Assembly (NCBI GenBank): GCA_944359365.1
Contig: CALVST010000002.1
Span: forward strand, 42,793 to 106,792
DNA: 64,000 nt
Direction of reading: 5' to 3'
Source: an uncultured Clostridia bacterium
GTDB lineage: Bacteria; Bacillota; Clostridia; Christensenellales; Borkfalkiaceae
The notes beneath the pieces were generated by a model. It searched no databases. It had not been told where the DNA came from and worked only from the letters and a program-made list of their open reading frames with translations. Positions 46,196 through 53,017 of the stretch are shown here, piece after piece. The translations under genes and the position numbers were made by a program. Position 1 is the stretch's first letter. Every line of letters begins with the position of its first letter.

Positions 46196-46720
46196 ATGAA
46201 CGAAAAAGAAAATCTTGAATTAGGGGAATTGATCGTTGAAATAACCAAAGGAAATACAAGCGCGATCGGGGAAATTTACAAAAGAGTAGGAGCGGCAATG
46301 CTGGCGATCGCAAAAGTTTATCTTCGCAGCGAGGCAGACGCCGAGGACGTCGTTCAAGATTGTTTGATAACCATTGTAACGAAAGCGAATAAATTCCGCG
46401 AAAACAAAAACGCAAAATCATGGATAACCGCCATTGTTATAAATACGGCGAAAAACAAGATAAATTATTATAAAAGACATTTTGAAGAAGACATAGAATT
46501 GGCGCGCGGTATGAGCGCCGATTTTGATGATACGACGTTGATGGTCAAAGAAGTGTACAGCCGCCTTACCGGACGCGAAAAGCAGTTGGCGATTTACAGA
46601 TATTGGTATAATTGTTCGCTTGCGGAAATCGCAAGCATAATCCGCCGTTCAAAATCTACCGCAAAATATCAGTTGGATAAATTGGAAGAAAAAATTAAAA
46701 ATTTTTATAAAAAAGATTAA
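46196..46720 (+). CDS. ECF-type RNA polymerase sigma factor
   Basis: A 174-residue sigma-70 family protein with region 2 at about residues 20-90 (LRSEADAEDVVQDCLITIV and SWITAIVINTAKNKIN) and region 4 at about 115-170 (LTGREKQLAIYRYWYNCS, LAEIASIIRRSKSTAKYQ). Region 3 is absent, as in ECF factors. It is followed 69 bases later by a secreted protein and then by a single-span membrane protein with a cytoplasmic N-terminus, the usual place of an anti-sigma factor. No DUF or zinc-binding anti-sigma motif is visible. It probably directs the two genes downstream. Confidence 0.9.
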   Translation: MNEKENLELGELIVEITKGNTSAIGEIYKRVGAAMLAIAKVYLRSEADAEDVVQDCLITIVTKANKFRENKNAKSWITAIVINTAKNKINYYKRHFEEDIELARGMSADFDDTTLMVKEVYSRLTGREKQLAIYRYWYNCSLAEIASIIRRSKSTAKYQLDKLEEKIKNFYKKD

Positions 46721-46723
46721 ACT

Positions 46724-46748
46724 TTTTCGAACGAAAGCACTTTTCGAA
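46724..46748 (+). promoter_or_regulatory. Direct repeat TTTTCGAA upstream of the C39-like gene
   Basis: Two exact copies of TTTTCGAA (46724-46731 and 46741-46748) are spaced 17 bases apart in the 69-bp gap. The first overlaps CGAAC, a possible ECF -35 core, and AT-rich sequence follows. It is a candidate target of the neighbouring sigma factor or of another regulator. Confidence 0.4.
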
Positions 46749-46789
46749 TTGTTATATATATACATAATATATTTCAAAGGAGAAGTGCA

Positions 46790-47653
46790 ATGAGATCTTG
46801 CAAAATTCAAAAGAAGGCAGTATCAGTTTTACTTGCATGCGTGTTCGCGCTTGTCGGCGCAATAACCGTTTTTAATATGGGTACGGTCACGGGCGCCGCC
46901 GAAGCCGTCTATTATTCGGATACCGACTATACCGGCGGCACGATGCAGGAAGCAAGCGAATATGTTTACCGTGACAGTTATACCGTAGATACTTCAAATG
47001 TGAATTACGAGGCGCCTTCTTACGGCAATTCTGACGCGTCCATCAAGAATTTCTGCGCCGTTACGGCGGGCACGAACATAGCCGTGTTTTACGATAAAAC
47101 GTATACGAATTTAGTTCCGAATTTTGAGCCGGGCATGTTGATAAACGGCATTTTTACATACTATCCCGATTTAGGTTGGCCGCAGACGGAACAGCTGTTT
47201 TATACGCTGTATGACGACATGAAGACCAACCAGAGCGGCATAGGCACTTCGGGCAGCAACTTCAAGTCCGGCCTGCAGGCGTATGCGGCGCGGCAGGGGT
47301 ATGACCTGACTTTTTCGTCCATGTACTCCTCGTCTACGAACGTCAATTTAACCACTTTCGGCAACGCGGTCAAGGCAGATAAGGTGGGCGTGCTGCTGCT
47401 CAGCAAATACAATTATATATATGCGATCACGCATAACGACGAACGCACGTTTATCAGCAAGGCGACTTCTAACGGCGCGCACATCATGATGGTGTACGGA
47501 TACATCAAGATCAATTACTACAATGACGGCGAACTTTTCAGAACGGACACCTTTTTGCAGGCGTCGAGCGGATTCAGCTCGGGCGATCAAGGATATATTA
47601 AAGTAGACGATTATTTGACAATAGAGGAGGCGCTAATAGTTAATATTAGCTGA
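46790..47653 (+). CDS. Secreted C39-like (papain-fold) protein
   Basis: A 287-residue protein with an N-terminal signal (KKAVSVLLACVFALVGAI, cleavage near residue 35). The body resembles the C39-like peptidase fold: a candidate catalytic Cys89 in KNFCAVTAG near the start of the domain, His231 in NGAHIMMVYGY about 140 residues later, and polar residues beyond (NYYNDG). The spacing matches papain-like C39_2 domains, but the residues around the cysteine are not the classic CGPAS, so peptidase activity is uncertain. The RBS is AAAGGAGAAG. Placed between a sigma factor and a membrane protein, it may be the effector of this regulon. Confidence 0.65.
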   Translation: MRSCKIQKKAVSVLLACVFALVGAITVFNMGTVTGAAEAVYYSDTDYTGGTMQEASEYVYRDSYTVDTSNVNYEAPSYGNSDASIKNFCAVTAGTNIAVFYDKTYTNLVPNFEPGMLINGIFTYYPDLGWPQTEQLFYTLYDDMKTNQSGIGTSGSNFKSGLQAYAARQGYDLTFSSMYSSSTNVNLTTFGNAVKADKVGVLLLSKYNYIYAITHNDERTFISKATSNGAHIMMVYGYIKINYYNDGELFRTDTFLQASSGFSSGDQGYIKVDDYLTIEEALIVNIS

Positions 47654-47658
47654 AAGCT

Positions 47659-48363
47659 ATGAAAGAGGATAAAGACGTATTGGAAGCAATGGAGCACTTT
47701 GCAGACAGTAAACCTGCCCGCGCCGATCGGTTAGAGCAGGCGGAAAAGCTCACGCTGGAACTTTACGGCGAAGGAAACGGCGAAAGCGACCACTCACATG
47801 CGGGCGGCGTGCTCGCCGTCTCCCGCAAAAAAACGCGCATCCTTACGCTTGCGCTCTGCGGCGCGGCGCTGCTTTTGGTCGTCGGCATTCTTCTGATTTG
47901 TTTTTTGGGCAAGCCTAAAGACGAAATTTTTTACTTCGGCGACGAATCTGTATACAGCAATGAAATTGCCGATATCGAACAATTCAAAACGGAAAACAGC
48001 TTGACGTTTTTTTATTACGACGAAGGCGGTGTAATGCCGCAGTATGAGGCGTCTTATTTGGAAGAAAACGACCGCCTCGCTTTTATCGTTCAAAGCGTGA
48101 TGTTTGTTTCGCAGAGCGGGTTCGATACATTGCAATTGGGAATCTGTTTTTCCAACGACGAATTTCAAAAGTTCGATGATTTTGGAGATTTAACGGATAC
48201 AATACAAATAGATACTATTTCAGTCGATTATAGGATAGATATTAAAAATAGAAATTATATCTACTCAAAATTCGTGGCGGACGATGTAGTTTATTATTTG
48301 AGCATCGAAACCACGGGCGGGGTGGAAGTTTTGCAAAGTTATGTAGAGCTTCTGTTCAGTTGA
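47659..48363 (+). CDS. Single-span membrane protein, candidate anti-sigma factor or partner
   Basis: I do not recognise the 234-residue sequence. Residues 1-58 are charged and predicted cytoplasmic, one membrane helix spans about 61-82 (ILTLALCGAALLLVVGILLI), and 85-234 is a beta-rich domain outside. This topology is common for anti-sigma factors of ECF sigmas, but there is no HCxxC zinc motif. It starts five bases after the C39-like gene without a strong RBS and ends at a terminator, so the three genes probably form one unit. Confidence 0.65.
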   Translation: MKEDKDVLEAMEHFADSKPARADRLEQAEKLTLELYGEGNGESDHSHAGGVLAVSRKKTRILTLALCGAALLLVVGILLICFLGKPKDEIFYFGDESVYSNEIADIEQFKTENSLTFFYYDEGGVMPQYEASYLEENDRLAFIVQSVMFVSQSGFDTLQLGICFSNDEFQKFDDFGDLTDTIQIDTISVDYRIDIKNRNYIYSKFVADDVVYYLSIETTGGVEVLQSYVELLFS

Positions 48364-48373
48364 ATATCCGAAT

Positions 48374-48401
48374 AAAAGGCGTCGCACAAGCGCCGCCTTT
48401 T
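48374..48401 (+). terminator. Rho-independent terminator of the sigma cluster
   Basis: AAAAGGCGTCGC (48374-48385) pairs with GCGCCGCCTTTT (48390-48401) with one mismatch and a four-base loop. Confidence 0.75.
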
Positions 48402-48430
48402 CATATGGAACAAATGAGAAAAATCAGTTT

Positions 48431-48466
48431 GCGCCCGGCCGTTGAAACGGTCGGGCGCGCTTTTTG
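48431..48466 (+). terminator. Second terminator-like hairpin
   Basis: GCGCCCGGCCGT (48431-48442) pairs with ACGGTCGGGCGC (48447-48458), followed by GCTTTTTG. The 230-bp gap from 48363 to 48593 otherwise shows no convincing gene. Confidence 0.7.
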
Positions 48467-48592
48467 TTTTGGCACAGAAAAGGAGGTAAATTTTGGTAAA
48501 ACCGTAAAAAGTTGGTATTTTTTGCGGATCGTATTCCGTTATAATAATGTCGTAAAAAAGGGAAACGTAAATTATTATGACGAAAAAAAGAA

Positions 48593-48946
48593 GTGGAGGA
48601 ACTCGTCAAAAGATATCCCTATATCGTGCGTGCCGTGCAGGAAGGACAGACAAGAGCGGTTTTTTATGTGGGTAAACGGAAACATGAAATTCTTATTACA
48701 GAGGTGGTAAAAACGGTGTGCAGGATTTTCGACGACATATATTCCAGCACGAAAAATAAATGGATAAGACTGATGATAGAGGGTGTAAGGGCGGGGAAAA
48801 GCGATATATCGATGATACACCTTTTACCGTGGGAAAGAAATGCGTTTTACGAGCGTAAACGCAAGCTGATAGAAAAAATTTATAACTGCTGTGTCAGCCT
48901 GCAACTTGTATGTTACGACAAAATATTAAAGGAGGAGATTGCGTGA
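48593..48946 (+). CDS. Small hypothetical protein, possibly an ArpU/RinA-like phage-type regulator
   Basis: A 117-residue frame with a GTG start. A central region LPWERNAFYERKRKLIEKI resembles the helix-turn-helix end of phage-type regulators such as ArpU and RinA, but the match is loose. No good RBS precedes the GTG; a short frame starting at ATG 48577 overlaps it and might couple translation. It overlaps the next gene by four bases. No other phage gene is near, so it would be an isolated domesticated gene or a remnant. Confidence 0.55.
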   Translation: MEELVKRYPYIVRAVQEGQTRAVFYVGKRKHEILITEVVKTVCRIFDDIYSSTKNKWIRLMIEGVRAGKSDISMIHLLPWERNAFYERKRKLIEKIYNCCVSLQLVCYDKILKEEIA

Positions 48947-49158
48947 ATAAGTTTACGGCAGAAGAAGTGCTGCTGCAATTGGCAGACGTATTGATGGAAT
49001 ATTTGGAAGAACTGAGGGAAATGAAGGATACGTCAGACAACGGTTTTGTATACGGGGAAAAGACGGCATACACCGAATGCCTCGAAATTTTACAGCTTTG
49101 GGAAGACGCCGCGTATAACGGCTTGGATTTTGAAGTCGAAAAGCGCTTTCCGTTATGA
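48943..49158 (+). CDS. Small acidic hypothetical protein
   Basis: A 71-residue acidic, helical protein (FTAEEVLLQLADVLMEYLEE) that I do not recognise. The start is GTG, with AAAGGAGG seven bases upstream, and it overlaps the stop of the preceding gene (GTGA), so the pair is coupled. An ATG at 48910 opens the same frame, but lies upstream of the strong RBS. A long terminator follows 20 bases after the stop. Confidence 0.65.
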   Translation: MNKFTAEEVLLQLADVLMEYLEELREMKDTSDNGFVYGEKTAYTECLEILQLWEDAAYNGLDFEVEKRFPL

Positions 49159-49179
49159 CCGTTCGCACTGCAAACTGAA

Positions 49180-49217
49180 AAGAAAGCCCCGCCGCTTGTA
49201 AGCGGCGGGGCTTTCTT
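49180..49217 (+). terminator. Strong rho-independent terminator
   Basis: A 17-bp perfect stem (AAGAAAGCCCCGCCGCT at 49180-49196 with its complement at 49201-49217), a four-base loop, and A/T tracts on both ends. Confidence 0.9.
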
Positions 49218-49321
49218 GCATTTTCTCGCCTCTGCCGTCGCTGTTTGCCGTTTTTGCAAGAAGTTCCGTTTTTTGAAAGTATATTGTTTTGAAAACGTCA
49301 TTTATTGGAATCTTTCAAATA

Positions 49322-49349
49322 TTGACTTTCCCGTCTTTTATGATAAAAT
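49322..49349 (+). promoter_or_regulatory. Promoter of the GH2 gene
   Basis: TTGACT (49322-49327), a 16-base spacer and TAAAAT (49344-49349), about 30 bases before the start codon. Confidence 0.65.
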
Positions 49350-49377
49350 TAAAATATAACAAAAAGAGGTGAAAGCG

Positions 49378-51123
49378 ATGGCAAGAGAAGAATATCCCGA
49401 TCCGCAGTTCGAACGCAAAAATTACAGGAGCCTGAACGGGATCTGGCAATTTGAAATTGACAACGAAAAAAGCGGCATGCAGCGGGGGCTTTTGCAAAAG
49501 GACCTGCAAATGAAAATAGAGGTGCCTTTCTGCCCCGAATCGGAACTTTCGGGCGTGGCGTACAAGGGGGACATAAATTGCTGTTGGTACAAAAAGCGGT
49601 TCACGCTCGCGAAAAAGGAGCTCGAAGGGCGCGCCGTCATTCGGTTCGGCGCGGCAGACCGCACGGCGCAGGTGTATCTGAACGGGCATTACCTCGGCGA
49701 ACATACAGGCGGATACACGCCCTTTTCCTTCGAACTGAACAGATATGCCGCCGTGGGGGGAAACGAGGTCGCGCTCGTCGTCTGTGACGATTTGCGCAAC
49801 GGCGTGCCGCACGGCAAACAGACGGACCGGGACCATTCTTACGGCTGTTTTTATACCCGCACCACGGGGATATGGCAGAGCGTGGGGCTGGAATTCACGC
49901 CGGAAAATTATATTAAGCGCGTCCGCTTTTTCCCGAACGTTGCAGAATGCCGCGTGGAGATAGAGGCGGCAACGGAAGGCGAGGGCGAGGTTTCGGCGGA
50001 AGTGTTTTACGGCGGCAAGCCCGTCGGGCGCGGCAGCGCGGTTTCAAAGGGAAACTGCCGCTTTGCGGTGGCGCTTTCGGAAAAGCACCTGTGGGAGATC
50101 GGCGAAGGGCGGCTGTACGACGTGCGCCTCACCTTCGGAGAGGACGAGGTGAAAAGCTATTTCGGGCTGAGGGAAGTCAGGTACGACGGTATGCGCTTTC
50201 TTTTGAACGGAAAGAGCGTTTTTCAGCGGCTCGTGCTCGATCAGGGATTTTATCCGGACGGCATTTACACCGCGCCCTCGGCGGAGGCATTCGCGCGGGA
50301 TATCGGGCTTGCGCGGCGGTCGGGCTTTAACGGCATGCGCCTGCATCAAAAGGTGTTCGAGCCGCGCTACCTGTACGAGTGCGACAGGGCGGGCATGATC
50401 GTGTGGGGCGAATACGCCGATTGGGGCGTTTCTCACGGCGACGCGCTGCGCGCGGGAGCGTTCCTCGCCGAATGGAGCGAGGCTGTTGCGCGCGACTTCA
50501 ATCATCCGTGCATCGTAACGTGGTGCCCGCTCAACGAGGCGTGGACGGAGTTCGCAAACCGTAACATTTTGCGCGATGCGGCATTCCTCAAAGCGGTATA
50601 CCGCTATACGAAGGCGTTGGATCCCACCCGCCCGTGCGTGGACGCGAGCGGCGGGTATCATACCGACGAAACGGACCTTGCCGACTTTCACTGCTATGCG
50701 GGCAGTGCCGAGCTGAAAAAACATATAAGCGCGCTCGAAGAAGGGGAGGTATTCCCGCCGAACAATTATGCGGAGGGGGATGTGTATATGTACAAAAAGG
50801 GCATGCCCGTGAATTGCAGCGAATACGGCGGCATCGCCTTCGACGCGGGCGGAAAGATGCACGACGGGCATTCGTCTTCGGGAGATGTTTGGGGGTATTT
50901 CAAAGAGAGCGACGCGGGCGCGTTTGCGGAAGAGTATTGCCGCCAGGCAGAGATCTTGCTTTCGTGCAAAAAGCTGTCGGGGCTGTGCTATACGCAGCTT
51001 TACGACGTAGAGCAGGAGTGCAACGGGCTGTATTTGTATGACAGGTCGCCCAAGTTCGGCGAGGCGCTCACCGAGCGGATGGCGGCGTGCATGCGCATGC
51101 CTGCGGAAATAGAAAAGCAGTAA
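49378..51123 (+). CDS. GH2-family glycoside hydrolase (beta-galactosidase/glucuronidase type)
   Basis: A 581-residue cytoplasmic enzyme with the GH2 order of a jelly-roll sugar-binding domain (SLNGIWQFEID near residue 20, VYLNGHYLGEHTGGYTPFSF near 100), an immunoglobulin-like domain and a TIM barrel. The acid/base is E387 in CPLNEAWTEF and the nucleophile E482 in NCSEYGGIAF. The short C-terminus resembles beta-glucuronidase and small GH2 enzymes rather than LacZ; the exact sugar is not certain. A GTG at 49369 is in frame, but the ATG at 49378 has AGAGGTG at good spacing. The gene is monocistronic, ending in a strong hairpin. Confidence 0.88.
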   Translation: MAREEYPDPQFERKNYRSLNGIWQFEIDNEKSGMQRGLLQKDLQMKIEVPFCPESELSGVAYKGDINCCWYKKRFTLAKKELEGRAVIRFGAADRTAQVYLNGHYLGEHTGGYTPFSFELNRYAAVGGNEVALVVCDDLRNGVPHGKQTDRDHSYGCFYTRTTGIWQSVGLEFTPENYIKRVRFFPNVAECRVEIEAATEGEGEVSAEVFYGGKPVGRGSAVSKGNCRFAVALSEKHLWEIGEGRLYDVRLTFGEDEVKSYFGLREVRYDGMRFLLNGKSVFQRLVLDQGFYPDGIYTAPSAEAFARDIGLARRSGFNGMRLHQKVFEPRYLYECDRAGMIVWGEYADWGVSHGDALRAGAFLAEWSEAVARDFNHPCIVTWCPLNEAWTEFANRNILRDAAFLKAVYRYTKALDPTRPCVDASGGYHTDETDLADFHCYAGSAELKKHISALEEGEVFPPNNYAEGDVYMYKKGMPVNCSEYGGIAFDAGGKMHDGHSSSGDVWGYFKESDAGAFAEEYCRQAEILLSCKKLSGLCYTQLYDVEQECNGLYLYDRSPKFGEALTERMAACMRMPAEIEKQ

Positions 51124-51153
51124 GACCGTAAAATTTTATATTCCGATAAGTTG

Positions 51154-51196
51154 AGGGGCGGCGCCCGCGGATCACGCGGGCGCCGCCCCTTTTTTG
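51154..51196 (+). terminator. Rho-independent terminator after GH2
   Basis: A GC-rich 16-bp stem (AGGGGCGGCGCCCGCG from 51154, complement ending at 51190) followed by six T. The rest of the 320-bp gap to 51443 holds the G9 tract and AT-rich sequence but no gene. Confidence 0.9.
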
Positions 51197-51292
51197 CCCT
51201 TTTTTGCCTTTTTTGTTCTTTTCGGCTCGCAGGTCCAAAAAACGCAAATGTTAAAAAATCGAAAAAATTAGATGAATAACAAGTGGCGTCGA

Positions 51293-51301
51293 GGGGGGGG
51301 G
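51293..51301 (+). repeat. G9 homopolymer upstream of the locus IV binding protein
   Basis: Nine G residues about 140 bases before the start codon at 51443, followed by TATGTTACACTTTAAAA, which resembles the sequence at 3147-3161. Length variation here could alter promoter geometry. Confidence 0.7.
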
Positions 51302-51442
51302 TATGTTACACTTTAAAAGCCATGATGAAAGTTTGCAACACGAAAATTTTTATTTTGAACGCTCTATGTGAGAAAAAGTAAATGTTTATCGGTGTTGGAA
51401 ATATTTTACCCTTTTTAAGAAGATTTGAGGAGGAAGAGCGAA

Positions 51443-52984
51443 ATGAAAAAAATTCTAACAATTTTGCTTGCGGCATTGCTTGCCGCGGGCTGTTTTGCGG
51501 GGTGTACATATCGAGGTCCCAAGCCCCCCGAAGAGATCGATAAAGACCGCACGCAGCTCTATGTAGGCGTGTTCGAGGGGGCGCTCGGATATGAGTGGCT
51601 GACCGAATATAAAAAGGCTTACGAGACAGAGAATCCGCAGGTACAGGTCATCATCGACAATAAAAAGGACGACTATCAGGACGGCTCCCTCATCGGCAAG
51701 ATCGCGAATTCCCGTCAGGACGTATATTTCCTTTCGGGCAACAACTATTCGACCTTTGTAGACCTCGGGCTGCTCGAAGATATTACGACCACCGTGACCG
51801 AGAAGGTGTACGACGACGAAATGAACCTCGTCGGGGAAGGCGGCACACAGTCTATCGTAGACGCGATGTACGACGATTTTGAAGACCTTTACTGCGTAGA
51901 CGAAAAATATTACGGCTTGCCCAACTTCATTTCGCCCGCGGGCATCGTGTATGACGCGGATCTTTTTGAGGATCCGAACAACAATTATCAGATACCCACA
52001 ACGTACAACGAACTGATCGCGCTGATGGACAGAATGGTCATCGACCAATATACGCCGTTTGCCTTTTCGAATCTCGACTATATCACGCTTTCGGTCCTTT
52101 CCAACGTATGGGCAAGCTATGAGGGCAAGGCGAATTACGAGCTGAACAACTCGTTCAGTGGCTACGATACGGGTTTAAAGCAGGGCATAAATAAAGACAA
52201 CGCTTATCTGCTCCAGCAGCAGGAGGGCAGGAAAGCGGCTCTGAAATTTGCAAAGGACGTCATGTCCAAAAACAGTTACACCACTTCGAAAACCCGTTCG
52301 GGGCAGACGCACCGCAACGCGCAGGACGAATTTATCCGCAGCATCTATTCTACGAGCGCCGAATCCAAGCGCGTCGCCATGTTCCTCGAATCTTCCTATT
52401 GGGAAACGGAAGCAAAATCTACCTTTCAGGCGCTCGGGCGCATCGAAGATGAATGGGGGTTCGGCAAACGAAACTTCAAATTCATGCCCTTCCCCAAATT
52501 CGTGGGCACGGAAGGGATAAAAGATCAGGTCAACCAAAAGCAGACGGTTTTCTGCTCGAACACCGCGTCGATGGTCTGCATCAATAAGGCGTCCGATCAA
52601 AAAGAGCTGGCAAAAGATTTCCTGCAATTCGTGCATTCGCGCAAAAATCTTGCCATCTATACGCAGTATACGAGCTGCGTCCGTCCCTTTGACTTTGAAA
52701 TGACGGCCGACGAGCTTGCGGCATGCACCCCCTTCGGCAGGAGCATATACGAAGTGGTCAACGATCCCGACATAGAGCTTACTTACGACCTTTCCATCAG
52801 CCCCATCAAGCAGAAAAACGGGGAAGAATTCGTAAACAATTTCAAGTTCGGCACTGACCTCGGCAGATCGCCGTTTACCATCTTCTATAACAATCAGGAT
52901 CTGTCGGTGGCGGATTACTTTGCAAAGATGCAGGAATATTGGAGCGCAGAGGATTGGGCTTCGCTGTATGCGCCGCAGGGCTGA
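51443..52984 (+). CDS. ABC importer solute-binding lipoprotein, glycan locus IV
   Basis: A family 1 sugar-binding protein of 513 residues with a lipoprotein signal (MKKILTILLAALLAAG, lipobox FAGC near residue 24). The mature part resembles the large binding protein at 9185 (both have VGVFEGALGYEWL-like or VFQGGYGVDWI-like openings and a GLPNF/NWVSS mid region), so the two may be paralogues. AGGAGGA lies before the ATG at 51443; the frame opens at 51425 without an RBS. The next gene is a broken permease, so this importer may not work as sequenced. Confidence 0.88.
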   Translation: MKKILTILLAALLAAGCFAGCTYRGPKPPEEIDKDRTQLYVGVFEGALGYEWLTEYKKAYETENPQVQVIIDNKKDDYQDGSLIGKIANSRQDVYFLSGNNYSTFVDLGLLEDITTTVTEKVYDDEMNLVGEGGTQSIVDAMYDDFEDLYCVDEKYYGLPNFISPAGIVYDADLFEDPNNNYQIPTTYNELIALMDRMVIDQYTPFAFSNLDYITLSVLSNVWASYEGKANYELNNSFSGYDTGLKQGINKDNAYLLQQQEGRKAALKFAKDVMSKNSYTTSKTRSGQTHRNAQDEFIRSIYSTSAESKRVAMFLESSYWETEAKSTFQALGRIEDEWGFGKRNFKFMPFPKFVGTEGIKDQVNQKQTVFCSNTASMVCINKASDQKELAKDFLQFVHSRKNLAIYTQYTSCVRPFDFEMTADELAACTPFGRSIYEVVNDPDIELTYDLSISPIKQKNGEEFVNNFKFGTDLGRSPFTIFYNNQDLSVADYFAKMQEYWSAEDWASLYAPQG

Positions 52985-53017
52985 GAACCGGAAGGGAAAA
53001 GATGAAGGGAGAGAAGA

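Noticed and set aside
48360-48710. 116-codon frame after the sigma cluster
   Set aside because: It runs through two terminator hairpins and overlaps the better-supported 48593 frame.
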